64,000 nt of DNA from Sporosarcina highlanderae (GCF_030433715.1 NZ_JAROCC010000012.1:54283-118282), one strand, 5' to 3'. Shown: positions 10,583 to 20,447, counted from the stretch's first letter. Notes: generated from the sequence alone by a model not told the origin. Numbers and translations: made by a program.

Positions 10583-11527
10583 ATGCAGACATTAAGAACT
10601 GGGTTGAATGCGGGTTTGAAGACGACATGGACGTTAGGGAAAATCATTTTTCCGATAACGATTTTAGTCGTCATTTTACAACATACTCCAATCTTACCTT
10701 GGGTTGTGAAGCTTGTCGCACCTTTCATGGGGTTATTTGGACTAAGTGGGGAAGCGGCCATTCCGTTGGTACTTGGAAACGCATTGAATTTATACGCCGG
10801 TATCGCGGGCATACTTTCACTTGATCTGACAGTGAAGGAAGTTTTCATCTTAGCTGTAATGCTCAGTTTTTCGCATAATCTTTTTATCGAAACAGGGGTT
10901 GCGTTAAAGGTCGGAGTTAAATTATGGATCGTCTTACTCGTACGATTCGGATTAGCGGCGTTCTCAGCAGTCATTATTAATGTGTTTTGGAGTGGCGGAA
11001 GTGAACTGGCTAAGTACGGAATGGCTCCAGAAATTGCGACGATTCCGGAAGGCTGGGTGGAAATCGGCTTAATGGGATTGCAAAAGGCTTCCTTTGGTGT
11101 ATTGCAGCTTGCGCTAATTGTTATCCCATTGATGATTATTGTTCAGTATTTAAAGGATAATCATTACTTGCAGAAATTCTCGGAGAAGCTTGCTCCTTTC
11201 ACGAAGGTCATTGGGGTTAAACCAAATGCATCGATGACGCTTGTTGCAGGCCTTGTCATCGGATTGGCATATGGTGCTGGTGTCATGATCCAAGCGGTGC
11301 AGGAAGATGGTGTAAGCAAGAAGGATGCGACACTTGCCTTCATTTTCCTCATCGCCTGTCATGCGGTAGTGGAGGATACGCTCATCTTCATACCTTTAGG
11401 GATTCCGATACTACCGTTGCTGATCATTCGCCTCGTGACTGCATTCGTTTTGACAATTGCAGTGGCTTATTTCTGGAGGCAAAGCGAGCGGAGGAAGGAA
11501 AAGGAGGTCACTGTCTTAAATGGCTAA
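10583..11527 (+). CDS. yvoD: Nucleoside-recognition/Gate domain membrane protein YvoD
   Basis: Multi-spanning membrane protein of 314 residues with two related hydrophobic halves, as in the 'nucleoside recognition' (Gate) family. Its B. subtilis counterpart YvoD sits at the same place between lgt and ppaX. Substrate unknown. SD (AAGGGTTGGGG) lies before ATG 10583. The gene end overlaps ppaX by 8 bp. Confidence 0.85.
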   Translation: MQTLRTGLNAGLKTTWTLGKIIFPITILVVILQHTPILPWVVKLVAPFMGLFGLSGEAAIPLVLGNALNLYAGIAGILSLDLTVKEVFILAVMLSFSHNLFIETGVALKVGVKLWIVLLVRFGLAAFSAVIINVFWSGGSELAKYGMAPEIATIPEGWVEIGLMGLQKASFGVLQLALIVIPLMIIVQYLKDNHYLQKFSEKLAPFTKVIGVKPNASMTLVAGLVIGLAYGAGVMIQAVQEDGVSKKDATLAFIFLIACHAVVEDTLIFIPLGIPILPLLIIRLVTAFVLTIAVAYFWRQSERRKEKEVTVLNG

Positions 11528-12173
11528 TAAAATCACAACATTACTATTCGATTTTGATGGAACATTGTTAGATACGAATGAATTGATCATCCAAACGTTT
11601 CAGACCGTCCTTGACGCCCATTATCCGGGAAAATACGAACGGGTGGATATCATTCCGTTCCTTGGACCGACTTTGAGAGAGACGATGGAAGCAGTGGATC
11701 CATTAAAATATGCAGAACTTATGAAGGAATACCGTGAGTGGAATTATGCAAATCATGATCTATTGGCAACTGAATTTGACGGCGTTACCGAGACGCTGAG
11801 GCAATTGAAAAACAATGGGATGAAGATGGCGATCGTATCGACGAAACGGAATGATATGATCAGGAAAGGTTTGGAATTAATTTCAATCCAAAATCTATTC
11901 GACACGGTAATCGGGTTGGATGATGTGCAAAATGCGAAGCCCCATCCTGAACCGTTACTTCTTGCGATGGAAAGATTGAATTCCACACCGGAAGAAACGC
12001 TCATGATCGGTGATAATTCTCATGATATCGAAGGTGGGAAAAATGCAGGAGTTCGCACAGCTGGAGTGGCCTGGTCGATAAAAGGGGAAAAATTCATACG
12101 TGAGTTGGAGCCTGATTTTGTTCTCCAGCATATTTCAGACTTGTTAGAGATTACGGCAGGGGAAGAAGTTTGA
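11520..12173 (+). CDS. ppaX: Pyrophosphatase PpaX (HAD family)
   Basis: HAD-superfamily hydrolase of 217 residues with motif I FDFDGTLLDT, motif II (VST), a Lys (KPHPEP) and motif III GDNSHDIEGG. PpaX hydrolyses the pyrophosphate released when HprK uses phosphate to dephosphorylate P-Ser-HPr, pulling the reaction. Being in the hprK operon fits this. The SD (GGAGG) ends 12 bases before ATG 11520, a little far, but the start overlaps the upstream gene and agrees with family N-termini. Confidence 0.93.
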   Translation: MANKITTLLFDFDGTLLDTNELIIQTFQTVLDAHYPGKYERVDIIPFLGPTLRETMEAVDPLKYAELMKEYREWNYANHDLLATEFDGVTETLRQLKNNGMKMAIVSTKRNDMIRKGLELISIQNLFDTVIGLDDVQNAKPHPEPLLLAMERLNSTPEETLMIGDNSHDIEGGKNAGVRTAGVAWSIKGEKFIRELEPDFVLQHISDLLEITAGEEV

Positions 12174-12703
12174 GGCGCACGGAGCGTTTTCCGGCTAAAG
12201 GAAATGCGAACTCCCTTTGGCATATTTACAAGACGGTCTCATTTTTCAAAGTCGCCAAGAATTTCATCTTCATTCAGATAGGGAGATATACGCCCTTTAT
12301 TCCGATGAAGAATTTCATCTATCGCACATTCTTAGGGATGAAAATAGGCGATAAAACGTCTTTTGCTCTTATGGTGATGCCAGATACAATGTTTCCCGAA
12401 CGAATTACAGTTGGCAACAATACGATTATTGGCTTCAATACAACCATTCTTGCACATGAATACCTGATTGAAGAATACCGGGTTGGGGATGTAGTGATCG
12501 GGGACCGTGTAATGATCGGCGCCAATACGACAATCCTTCCAGGTATTGAAATCGGGGATGGTGCGATCGTCTCCGCGGCATCACTCGTGAATCGCGATAT
12601 TCCAGCAGGTGCGTTGGCGGGCGGAAATCCTGTACGGATTATTTATACTGCCGAACAGATGGCGGAGCGCAAGCAAAAAGAGAAGTGTCAAGAAATTGAA
12701 TGA
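12170..12703 (+). CDS. yvoF: Acyltransferase YvoF (left-handed beta-helix family)
   Basis: Protein of 177 residues with hexapeptide-repeat pattern in the second half (VGNNTIIGFNTTI, IGDRVMIGANTTI, IGDGAIVSAASLV), as in xenobiotic/serine O-acetyltransferase-like enzymes. Its substrate is unknown. The TTG start at 12170 overlaps the ppaX stop and gives an N-terminus (MRRTERFPAKGNANSLWHIY) matching the usual YvoF start. Last gene of the hprK operon. Confidence 0.88.
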   Translation: MRRTERFPAKGNANSLWHIYKTVSFFKVAKNFIFIQIGRYTPFIPMKNFIYRTFLGMKIGDKTSFALMVMPDTMFPERITVGNNTIIGFNTTILAHEYLIEEYRVGDVVIGDRVMIGANTTILPGIEIGDGAIVSAASLVNRDIPAGALAGGNPVRIIYTAEQMAERKQKEKCQEIE

Positions 12704-12721
12704 CGGGTATGGAAGTTATGT

Positions 12722-12759
12722 TATAATTTTTAGTGGAGGAACGTTTATAGTACGTTCCT
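12722..12759 (+). promoter_or_regulatory. Extended -10 promoter and leader hairpin before the TPR gene
   Basis: ATGTTATAAT holds an extended -10 (TGTTATAAT, -10 at 12722-12727). A perfect 8-bp hairpin follows (AGGAACGT 12737-12744, ACGTTCCT 12752-12759) with a short T-rich run. The hairpin may be a weak terminator of the hprK operon or an attenuator in the leader of the next gene; the sequence does not decide. Confidence 0.5.
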
Positions 12760-12785
12760 TTCTAATTTTTGCGGAGGAAATTTGA

Positions 12786-14309
12786 TTGGATAAAATGCAT
12801 AGGAACATAGATAAAAAAATTATTTCCTTTGTCCCAGACGGTGAATTTTATTATCAGAAGGGCATTAAAGCGATGCAACGTGAACGCTATGATGATGCCC
12901 ATAAATATTTGCAACGTGCTGTTGAGTTAAGTCCAAATGATCCGCTCATTCTTATGCAATACGGCATTCTTATAATGGAAGAGGGCATGTTCGAGGAAGC
13001 TTATGAGATTCTCGCGGCTGCACATGGCATTGATCCGGAAGAAGAGGACATCATCTTCTATTTAGCGGAAGTCCATGCTCATTTAGGTCTTCTTCGCGAT
13101 GCGAAAATTTACGCTGAAAAATATATTGCGTTAGCTCCAGACGGACCTTTAGCCGATGATTCAATGGAAATCATTGATTTTGCCGAGCAAGAGGAAGACT
13201 TCTTCGACGAAGAAGAAATGCCGGATGGGGAAGTGTATTTCCTTCAAGAAAAGGCAAGACGATTGATGGAAGGCGGACTGTTTGACGAAGCCATCGAAAT
13301 TCTTGAGTCCATCATTGTCGATCATCCAGAGTTTTGGGCCGCTTATAATAATTTGGCGTTAGCTTATTTCTACATCGGAAAAATCGAACAGGCAAAGGAA
13401 TTACTTTACGAAGTACTTGAAAAAAATAAAGGTAATATTCATGCACTATGTAATCTTGCTGTCTTTTATTATTACGAGAAAGACAAAGAGGAATTGGATT
13501 CATTGCTTGAACTCCTTTTGAAGATAAAACCTTATCAATTCATACATCGATATAAATTAGGCGCAACATTCGCTTTGGTCGGTAAACATAAGGAAGCATA
13601 CGGGTGGCTCAGGAGCCTGAAGAAAAAAGGGTTTGAAGGCGACGCAGGCTATTATTTCTGGCTCGCCCATTCCGCTTATTTCTCTGGAAATGAAGCAGCA
13701 GCCAAAGAAGCATATGAAAAATTGGTCGAAATCGATCCAAGCAAGTCTGGTTTAGAGCCTTGGAAAAGTGTGCAGTCGGAATCTACACCTGAATCATATG
13801 AACAGGATCGTGAATTCCTATTAGGCAAGATTATGAATAAATATCGGAGTGAGCGGATGTTAGGTTTTTATTTATTGGGGAAGTCAGCCCATAAACAAGA
13901 AATCATTTCGCATCCGAAATATATTGACTTGGAAAAGTTGAGTGTCATTGAACAGCTGTTTTTAGCCCATAGCCTCAATTATGAATTCACGTTGGAAACT
14001 GATTTTGACCATTCCTTTATGAGGGCTCTCAAAACGACCGATTTGATGTACGATAATTATCAGCCTCTTGATAAGCAGGGAACGCATCTTTTCCAAATGT
14101 GGTTCACTCTCTGCGAAGTGGCACTTACTCGATCATTTGACTTCAGGAATCCAGCCGCCTTGGCTGCTGCCACTGATTATATGTTCCAATCTTCGCGATA
14201 TAAGGGAGTTACCAAAACAGCGATTGCCAAGAGCTATGGCATTTCCGTACCTACATTGACGAAGTATGTTCATAAATTAATGGAGTTTTTGCCGCAGTTT
14301 AGTGAGTGA
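12786..14309 (+). CDS. yvcD: Tetratricopeptide repeat protein, YvcD-like
   Basis: Cytosolic protein of 507 residues. Several TPR units are visible in the first 320 residues (for example GIKAMQRERYDDAHKYLQRAVELSPND, ILESIIVDHPEFWAAYNNLALAYFYIGKIEQAKELL). An acidic stretch (EEDFFDEEEMPDGE, about 137-150) and a helical C-terminal part ending in an HTH-like segment (AIAKSYGISVPTLTKYVHKL) follow. TTG 12786 is chosen because GGAGG (12773-12777) is 8 bases upstream; the in-frame ATG 12795 would be 17 away. Same position as B. subtilis yvcD before trxB. Function unknown. Confidence 0.82.
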   Translation: MDKMHRNIDKKIISFVPDGEFYYQKGIKAMQRERYDDAHKYLQRAVELSPNDPLILMQYGILIMEEGMFEEAYEILAAAHGIDPEEEDIIFYLAEVHAHLGLLRDAKIYAEKYIALAPDGPLADDSMEIIDFAEQEEDFFDEEEMPDGEVYFLQEKARRLMEGGLFDEAIEILESIIVDHPEFWAAYNNLALAYFYIGKIEQAKELLYEVLEKNKGNIHALCNLAVFYYYEKDKEELDSLLELLLKIKPYQFIHRYKLGATFALVGKHKEAYGWLRSLKKKGFEGDAGYYFWLAHSAYFSGNEAAAKEAYEKLVEIDPSKSGLEPWKSVQSESTPESYEQDREFLLGKIMNKYRSERMLGFYLLGKSAHKQEIISHPKYIDLEKLSVIEQLFLAHSLNYEFTLETDFDHSFMRALKTTDLMYDNYQPLDKQGTHLFQMWFTLCEVALTRSFDFRNPAALAAATDYMFQSSRYKGVTKTAIAKSYGISVPTLTKYVHKLMEFLPQFSE

Positions 14310-14344
14310 AAACACCATGCGCTCAACTCCTCCAAGCAAATAGA

Positions 14345-14373
14345 TTGATTGGATTTGATAAATCTTATACGAT
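14345..14373 (+). promoter_or_regulatory. sigma-A promoter of trxB
   Basis: TTGATT (14345-14350), 17-bp spacer, TACGAT (14368-14373), about 33 bp before the trxB start. Confidence 0.6.
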
Positions 14374-14393
14374 TTGGTCAGTGTAATGTATGA

Positions 14394-15356
<963 letters not shown>

Positions 15357-15364
15357 TTGAAGGA

Positions 15365-15391
15365 AGAGATCCAGGAATGGGTCTCTTTTTT
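15365..15391 (+). terminator. Rho-independent terminator of trxB
   Basis: AGAGATCC (15365-15372) pairs with GGGTCTCT (15379-15386) with one G-U pair, followed by T5. Confidence 0.88.
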
Positions 15392-15398
15392 AAAAACG

Positions 15399-15452
15399 TT
15401 AACGCAACCTTAATATTGCTGTAACTCAAATGCAACACATAAAGGTTATGAT
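15399..15452 (+). promoter_or_regulatory. Four PhoP-like direct repeats and a -10 element
   Basis: Hexamers TTAACG (15399), TTAATA (15410), GTAACT (15421) and GCAACA (15432) are spaced at exactly 11 bp and followed 9 bp later by TATGAT (15447-15452). There is no usual -35. Bacillus PhoP binds four TTAACA-like hexamers at about this distance upstream of activated promoters. No protein gene starts between here and the terminator at 15493-15537. Confidence 0.55.
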
Positions 15453-15457
15453 AAGAG

Positions 15458-15537
15458 TAGTAATTGACCCCCCTTTTATATAGAACTACTTTAAGGCTGC
15501 CTGCAGATGCAAAATCGCAGGTGGTCTTCTTTTTTTG
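15458..15537 (+). ncRNA. Candidate small RNA with C-rich loop
   Basis: A roughly 75-80 nt transcript is implied by the promoter ending at 15452 and a strong terminator (AAGGCTGCCTGC 15493-15504 with GCAGGTGGTCTT 15517-15528, 12 pairs including G-U, then T7). It has no start codon with an SD. Its 5' part can fold AGTAGT (15456-15461) with ACTACT (15485-15490), leaving CCCCCCTTTT (15468-15477) in the loop. C-rich loops of Gram-positive sRNAs often pair with Shine-Dalgarno sequences. The role is inferred; expression is unproven. Confidence 0.45.
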
Positions 15538-15564
15538 TTGTTTAGGGTGTAAACATTGTATAAT
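15535..15564 (+). promoter_or_regulatory. Promoter of the yvcI-rapZ-yvcK-whiA-crh operon
   Basis: TTGTTG (15535-15540), 18-bp spacer, TATAAT (15559-15564), 36 bp upstream of the NUDIX gene. The -35 overlaps the end of the sRNA terminator T-run. Confidence 0.55.
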
Positions 15565-15599
15565 AGAACTATGCATGTTCTAAAAAGCGAGGAAATCAG

Positions 15600-16082
15600 A
15601 TGCAAAGAATTGCTAACTTACTTGTCGTTAAAGACAATCAAGTACTACTATTAAAAAAACCAAGAAGAAATTGGTATGTTGCCCCCGGAGGTAAGATGGA
15701 TTCAGGCGAATCAATCTACGAAGCCGCAATCCGCGAATTTGAGGAGGAAACTGGCGCAACACCAGTAGATCCGCACGTCAAAGGGATTTTCACGATGATG
15801 ATTGTGGACCGTGAATCCAAAGAATTGATCGACGAGTGGATGCTGTACACATTCGTCGCCAAGGATCTTGTAGGCACACCATACGAGTCCAATCGGGAAG
15901 GATTGCTTGAATGGCACGAGATCGAAAGTTTGAAAACGTTGCCAATGGCTGAAGGCGACCGCTCCAATTTATTATTTGCCGTCTCCAAAAACGGTGTCCA
16001 ATATGGTACATTTTATTATACAGAAGAGTTCGAACTGTTAGATGAGCGTCTACAAAACTCGATGGAGGGCGATCTACGATAA
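15600..16082 (+). CDS. yvcI: NUDIX hydrolase YvcI
   Basis: Pyrophosphohydrolase of 160 residues with a NUDIX box ([23 protein letters not shown], about residues 31-53), the motif that binds metal and the diphosphate. Resembles MutT/8-oxo-dGTPase-type YvcI; substrate not determinable from sequence. First gene of the conserved yvcI-rapZ-yvcK-whiA-crh operon. Its TAA stop overlaps the rapZ ATG. Confidence 0.9.
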   Translation: MQRIANLLVVKDNQVLLLKKPRRNWYVAPGGKMDSGESIYEAAIREFEEETGATPVDPHVKGIFTMMIVDRESKELIDEWMLYTFVAKDLVGTPYESNREGLLEWHEIESLKTLPMAEGDRSNLLFAVSKNGVQYGTFYYTEEFELLDERLQNSMEGDLR

Positions 16083-16969
16083 TGGAAAACGAATTACCGA
16101 ACAGCGATGTTGAATTGGTCATTATTACCGGGATGTCTGGTGCCGGTAAAACGGTAGCGATGCAAAGCTTCGAAGACTTAGGCTTTTATTGCATCGATAA
16201 CTTACCCCCAGAGCTTTTAGTTACATTTTTAGACCTGATGATGAAGTCGGAAAACAAGATGAGACGGATTGCTGCTGTCATGGATACAAGAGGTGGCGAC
16301 CTATTTGACGCGTTGATCGGGGCATTGGATAATTTACTGCAAATGGAAGGGGTTTCATCTAAGCTTCTGTTCTTGGATGCAGATGACGAAACTCTTGTAA
16401 GACGCTATAAAGAAACAAGAAGATCACATCCACTGGCGGAGGGTGGGCTCCCCCTTACCGGGATTCGAAAAGAGAGAACATTGCTTTCCGAAATGAGGGG
16501 CCGAGCGCGTTTCATCTATAATACTTCCGAACTCAAACCGAGAGAGTTACGTGAAAAAATCATGTCCACTTTCTCTTTCAAAGGCGACACCGCATTCACA
16601 TTGAACTTCATCTCATTCGGGTTTAAGCATGGGATGCCGATAGATGCCGATGTTGTTTTTGATGTACGCTTTTTACCGAATCCTTATTACATCGAAGATC
16701 TTAGACCGATGACCGGACTAGATAAGGATGTCTACGATTATGTTTTAAAGTGGAATGACACACAGGTTTTGATCGACAAACTGACAGACCTTTTTAAATT
16801 CATCATACCGCAATATAAAAATGAGGGTAAATCACAAGTCGTTGTAGCATTCGGTTGTACAGGGGGCCAACATCGTTCTGTGACGTTGGCGGAGTACTTT
16901 GGAAACCGATTCAGAGAAGAATATAAAACACTAATTACACATCGGGATGTGGAAAAGAGAAAGGGTTGA
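16082..16969 (+). CDS. rapZ: RNase adapter/nucleotide-binding protein RapZ (YvcJ)
   Basis: Protein of 295 residues with P-loop GMSGAGKT (about residue 14) and the conserved [12 protein letters not shown]. The C-terminal half ([11 protein letters not shown]) is typical of RapZ. In B. subtilis YvcJ binds and hydrolyses nucleotides and influences competence; in E. coli RapZ controls an sRNA. Overlaps the NUDIX gene (TAATG) and yvcK is next. Confidence 0.96.
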   Translation: MENELPNSDVELVIITGMSGAGKTVAMQSFEDLGFYCIDNLPPELLVTFLDLMMKSENKMRRIAAVMDTRGGDLFDALIGALDNLLQMEGVSSKLLFLDADDETLVRRYKETRRSHPLAEGGLPLTGIRKERTLLSEMRGRARFIYNTSELKPRELREKIMSTFSFKGDTAFTLNFISFGFKHGMPIDADVVFDVRFLPNPYYIEDLRPMTGLDKDVYDYVLKWNDTQVLIDKLTDLFKFIIPQYKNEGKSQVVVAFGCTGGQHRSVTLAEYFGNRFREEYKTLITHRDVEKRKG

Positions 16970-16973
16970 CACA

Positions 16974-17957
16974 ATGCTGCAATCCGGGAATATGAAGAAA
17001 ATCGTCGTTTTCGGAGGCGGGACCGGGTTGTCCACTATGCTACGGGGATTGAAAAATTATCCCGTTGAACTCACTGCGGTTGTAACAGTAGCTGACGACG
17101 GTGGCAGTTCAGGTAGGTTGTTGGACCAATATAACATTCCTCCTCCGGGCGATATCCGGCAAGTGATGGCAGCACTTTCGGACGTAGAACCGTTAATCGA
17201 AAGAATGTTCCAATACAGATTTACGACTTCGGATGATTTAAGAGGACATTCATTAGGCAACCTGATGCTTGCTGCTTTAACGGATATTACAGGTGATTTT
17301 GCGCGTGCTGTGGAAAAAATGAGTCAGGTTTTGAACATCAAAGGTAAAATATTACCTGCTGCAAACCAAAAGATCACCTTGCATGCTGAGCTTGATGATG
17401 GCACAATTGTAACCGGCGAATCTAAAATTCCAGGGTATGGACGTAAAATACGCAAGGTTTACATTTCACCTCAAGAGGTTGAACCGTTGCCTGAAACGGT
17501 TAAATCCATCGAAGAGGCGGATCTCATCATATTTGGTCCAGGAAGCTTATATACAAGCATCCTTCCGACAATCCTTGTTAGAGGCATAAGAGATGCCATG
17601 TTAACCTGCAAAGCTAAAAGGGTGTACATCAATAACCTGACAACACAGGAAGGTGAAACGTATCAGTATACGGCTTCCGAGCATGTGTTGGCATTGTTTG
17701 ATCATGCGGGCAGCAAGTTCATTGATACGATTCTGTTGAATAATACTGACTTTGAAACACTCTTACAGGGAAATGAGCCACCAGAAGTTCAATTGCCCGT
17801 AGAGAATGATATCGAAGCATTGAAATTGCTTGTTCCTGACATCGTTCTTGAAGACATCTCCACTTTTTCCGAGGGACGCATCATTCATGATGCTGATAAG
17901 GTTGCTGCATGGGTTATGGAGTATATGAAAGGCAAGGATGTAAACAAGGAGACTTGA
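16974..17957 (+). CDS. yvcK: Gluconeogenesis factor YvcK
   Basis: Member of the CofD-like/MgfK family needed in B. subtilis for growth on gluconeogenic carbon and for normal cell shape; it binds UDP-GlcNAc. The 327 residues show the N-terminal GGGTGLSTMLRGL, ADDGGSSGRL and PPPGDIRQ motifs. ATG 16974 is preferred (AAGGG 8 bases upstream); an upstream GTG at 16947 lies inside rapZ. Operon member. Confidence 0.96.
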   Translation: MLQSGNMKKIVVFGGGTGLSTMLRGLKNYPVELTAVVTVADDGGSSGRLLDQYNIPPPGDIRQVMAALSDVEPLIERMFQYRFTTSDDLRGHSLGNLMLAALTDITGDFARAVEKMSQVLNIKGKILPAANQKITLHAELDDGTIVTGESKIPGYGRKIRKVYISPQEVEPLPETVKSIEEADLIIFGPGSLYTSILPTILVRGIRDAMLTCKAKRVYINNLTTQEGETYQYTASEHVLALFDHAGSKFIDTILLNNTDFETLLQGNEPPEVQLPVENDIEALKLLVPDIVLEDISTFSEGRIIHDADKVAAWVMEYMKGKDVNKET

Positions 17958-17984
17958 TCATCGCCGAGAGGGAGGGGGACAGTC

Positions 17985-18932
17985 ATGTCTTTTGCATCAG
18001 AAGTAAAAAAGGAATTAACGAATATTGAGTCGGATGATTGCTGTGTGAAATCAGAAATAGCCGCCTTTATAAGGATGAACGGAGCATTATCTTTCTCCAA
18101 CAAGCAACTAAGCTTGGATGTGCAGACTGAAAATGCTGCAATCGCAAGAAGGCTATATTCCAACATAAAACGGCTTTACCCATATAAAGTTGAATTATTG
18201 GTCCGTAAAAAAATGCGTTTGAAAAAGAATAACGTCTACATATGCAGGATCCGTGACGGTGCAAAGCATTTATTGGAGGACTTATATATATTAACGGGAA
18301 CGTTTCAATTCAAAAATGAGATTGTACCTGAATTAGTGAAGGATGAATGCTGCGAGCGAGCCTATTTGAGGGGCGCATTCTTAGCTGGAGGTTCAGTCAA
18401 TAACCCAGAGACATCATCCTATCACCTGGAAATTTTCTCATTTTATAAGGAACATAGCGAGGCCCTCGTTGACTTGATGAATAAATCAATGCTGAATGCC
18501 AAATCGATTGAACGAAAAAAAGGGTATATCGCATACTTGAAAGAAGCAGAAAAGATTTCCGATTTCCTTGGCATCGTCGGCGCACACGTTTCATTAATGA
18601 AATTTGAAGATGTGCGAATCATAAGGGATATGCGAAACAGCGTTAACCGCCTTGTTAACTGTGAAACAGCTAATATGAATAAAACAATAGGTGCCGCGCA
18701 AAGGCAAGTTGAGAATATCAAGTTCATCCAAAGTACGATTGGCTTGGACCAATTACCAGACCGTCTGCAAGAAATCGCCCAGCTACGTATTGAACATCAG
18801 GACATCACGTTAAAAGAGCTTGGTGAGATGGTATCTGGCGGTACCGTCAGTAAATCCGGTGTGAATCATCGATTGAGGAAAATAGAAGAAATCGCAGAAA
18901 ATCTTCGAAGCGGCGGGATTGCGCATCGTTAA
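17985..18932 (+). CDS. whiA: Sporulation/cell-division regulator WhiA
   Basis: Protein of 315 residues combining an N-terminal LAGLIDADG-homing-endonuclease-like fold ([13 protein letters not shown] near residue 126) and a C-terminal HTH ([25 protein letters not shown]). Conserved in Gram-positives next to yvcK; needed for sporulation septation in Streptomyces and linked to cell division and chromosome segregation in Bacillus. Strong SD (GGGAGGGGG) before ATG 17985. Confidence 0.97.
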   Translation: MSFASEVKKELTNIESDDCCVKSEIAAFIRMNGALSFSNKQLSLDVQTENAAIARRLYSNIKRLYPYKVELLVRKKMRLKKNNVYICRIRDGAKHLLEDLYILTGTFQFKNEIVPELVKDECCERAYLRGAFLAGGSVNNPETSSYHLEIFSFYKEHSEALVDLMNKSMLNAKSIERKKGYIAYLKEAEKISDFLGIVGAHVSLMKFEDVRIIRDMRNSVNRLVNCETANMNKTIGAAQRQVENIKFIQSTIGLDQLPDRLQEIAQLRIEHQDITLKELGEMVSGGTVSKSGVNHRLRKIEEIAENLRSGGIAHR

Positions 18933-18966
18933 GAATTTGTAATGGCAGAAAGGAGTCGAATGATTG

Positions 18967-19224
18967 ATGGCAGAAAAAACAGTTGAAGTGAAATTGAAGA
19001 CAGGCTTACAGGCGAGACAAGCTGCATTGTTCGTCCAAGAAGCGAATAAATTTTTATCTGACGTGTTCTTGAAAAAAGATGAACGCCAAGTAAATGCTAA
19101 AAGCATTATGGGCGTGATGAGCCTTGCAATCGCTAAAGGCGTTTCAGTAACACTGATCGCGGAAGGTGTAGATGAAGAACAAGCGATCAGCACATTGGCC
19201 TTGCTTGTTGAAAAAGAGAATTAA
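18967..19224 (+). CDS. crh: Catabolite repression HPr-like protein Crh
   Basis: HPr paralogue of 85 residues. Counting from ATG 18967, position 15 is Gln (KTGLQAR), where HPr has the PEP-phosphorylated His; Ser46 (NAKSIMG) is kept. That pair defines Crh: it cannot carry phosphate in the sugar PTS but can be phosphorylated by HprK and act as CcpA co-repressor. HprK and PpaX are encoded about 7-10 kb upstream. The residue numbers favour ATG 18967 over TTG 18964. Last gene of the yvcI operon. Confidence 0.96.
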   Translation: MAEKTVEVKLKTGLQARQAALFVQEANKFLSDVFLKKDERQVNAKSIMGVMSLAIAKGVSVTLIAEGVDEEQAISTLALLVEKEN

Positions 19225-19233
19225 CATACAAAA

Positions 19234-19346
19234 GCGGAGGGCGCTTGCTTAGATGCGACAGGCATAAGTCGAAGATACGGAGTGGCGGTTTTTGCCACAT
19301 AGTAGATTTGACTTATGACCCGAGCATCTAGCGCCCGGAGCTAGAC
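19234..19346. repeat. Imperfect-palindrome intergenic repeat
   Basis: A 113-bp sequence with nested inverted repeats. Outer GCGCTTGCTTAGATGC pairs with GCATCTAGCGC; inner GGCATAAGTC pairs with GACTTATGACC; the apex is GGCGG/GCC around a T-run. Similar palindromic elements that end in GCGCCCGGAGCTAGAC are common between genes in Bacillales. It carries no ORF and sits at the 3' end of the crh transcript, where it could act as a terminator or RNA stabiliser. Confidence 0.65.
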
Positions 19347-19370
19347 GTAAACAAGAGTATAGCGTAGAAT

Positions 19371-19403
19371 AAAAAAAGCCGTAAACATAAATGTTTACAG
19401 GCT
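19371..19403 (-). terminator. Terminator of tRNA-Arg (minus strand)
   Basis: On the minus strand GCCTGTAAACAT pairs with ATGTTTACGGC, followed by T7 (plus-strand A-run 19371-19377). Confidence 0.85.
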
Positions 19404-19420
19404 TCTTTATACAACTTATA

Positions 19421-19492
19421 TGCCCTCGGCGGGAGTCGAACCCACATTTCAAGCTTCGGAGGCTTGCGTGCTATCCATTGCACCACGAGGAC
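19421..19492 (-). tRNA. tRNA-Arg (anticodon CCG)
   Basis: On the minus strand the acceptor arms GTCCTCG/CGAGGGC pair, the D-arm has TGGTGCAATGGATAGCA, the anticodon stem-loop is CAAGC-CTCCGAA-GCTTG (anticodon CCG, reads CGG), and the T-loop is GGTTCGACTCC. Discriminator base A at 19421; CCA is not encoded. It is a single-gene unit with its own promoter and terminator, opposite to its neighbours. Confidence 0.95.
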
Positions 19493-19526
19493 GAAATATA
19501 GAGTCTGTCGGTAACAGACAACACTC

Positions 19527-19555
19527 ATTATACAAATAAAGCCATAAGAATGCAA
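19527..19555 (-). promoter_or_regulatory. Promoter of tRNA-Arg
   Basis: Reading the minus strand: TTGCAT (19555-19550), 17-bp spacer, TATAAT (19532-19527), about 35 bp from the mature tRNA 5' end. A hairpin GTCTGT/ACAGAC (19503-19519) lies in the leader. Confidence 0.75.
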
Positions 19556-19577
19556 TAGCAATTTTAAAAGCGTTATA

Positions 19578-19608
19578 TTTGACCTTAATTGACCATAGTA
19601 TGTATGAT
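19578..19608 (+). promoter_or_regulatory. CtsR operator over the clpP promoter
   Basis: TTTGACC-TTA-ATTGACC (19578-19594) is the inverse of the CtsR heptad repeat GGTCAAA-N3-GGTCAAA with one mismatch. It overlaps a -35 (TTGACC 19579-19584) that is 18 bp from TATGAT (19603-19608). CtsR represses clp genes in Bacillus until heat or protein stress. Confidence 0.8.
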
Positions 19609-19679
19609 AGGTGTACAGTTGAAATAACTAATTTCAGCAACACGCTTAAATTTGAACCACCTAAAAAGGAGGATTTATC

Positions 19680-20282
19680 ATGAATCTAATACCTACAGTT
19701 ATTGAACAAACAAACCGGGGTGAACGCGCTTATGATATTTATTCCCGTCTTTTAAAAGACCGGATTATCATGTTAGGCAGCGCAATCGATGACAATGTTG
19801 CCAACTCCATTGTTGCGCAATTGCTATTCCTTGAAGCGGAAGATCCAGAAAAGGACGTTTCCATCTACATCAACAGCCCAGGCGGAAGCATCACTGCTGG
19901 GATGGCGATTTATGACACGATGCAATTCATCAAACCGGACATCCAAACAATTTGTATCGGTATGGCTGCGTCAATGGGATCTTTCCTATTAACAGCTGGA
20001 ACAAAAGGAAAACGCTATGCGCTTCCAAATGCGGAAGTGATGATTCACCAACCGCTTGGCGGAGCACAAGGTCAGGCAACTGAAATTGAAATTGCTGCGA
20101 AACGCATTCTTTTCCTACGCGAGAAATTGAATACGATTCTTTCTGAGCGTACAGGGCAACCTGTTGATGTAATTGCGAAAGACACAGATCGTGATAACTT
20201 CATGACTGCTGAACGCGCGAAAGAATACGGTTTGATTGACCATATTATCACACGCAGCGACATGAAAGAATTGAAAAAATAA
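19680..20282 (+). CDS. clpP: ATP-dependent Clp protease proteolytic subunit
   Basis: Serine peptidase forming the tetradecameric chamber of ClpXP and ClpCP. The 200-residue protein has catalytic Ser98 (GMAASMGS), His123 (MIHQP) and a downstream Asp (DTDRDN) in family positions. SD AAAGGAGG precedes ATG 19680. Single-gene unit under CtsR-type control with a terminator after it. Confidence 0.98.
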   Translation: MNLIPTVIEQTNRGERAYDIYSRLLKDRIIMLGSAIDDNVANSIVAQLLFLEAEDPEKDVSIYINSPGGSITAGMAIYDTMQFIKPDIQTICIGMAASMGSFLLTAGTKGKRYALPNAEVMIHQPLGGAQGQATEIEIAAKRILFLREKLNTILSERTGQPVDVIAKDTDRDNFMTAERAKEYGLIDHIITRSDMKELKK

Positions 20283-20294
20283 GTCCCATTTTGC

Positions 20295-20328
20295 AAACCG
20301 ACTTCTCTTTATGGAGTCGGTTTTTTAA
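20295..20328 (+). terminator. Rho-independent terminator of clpP
   Basis: AAACCGACT (20295-20303) pairs with AGTCGGTTT (20315-20323), T-run 20321-20326. Confidence 0.9.
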
Positions 20329-20344
20329 TTATCCGAAAAATGTT

Positions 20345-20370
20345 TGAAACCTTTTTGTCCTACATACGAT
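20345..20370 (+). promoter_or_regulatory. Candidate ECF sigma promoter of the lemA operon
   Basis: TGAAAC (20345-20350), 16 bp, CGAT (20367-20370). The -35 and spacer match sigma-W/sigma-M promoters; the -10 differs from CGTA/CGTC in its last bases. It lies 78 bp before the lemA start. Confidence 0.5.
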
Positions 20371-20447
20371 AAATAGGATACGGACTCGAGTTTGAGTCAT
20401 GATATTTCGGGGGTATCCCATAGTATGGAGAATAGGAGTGTGAATGA

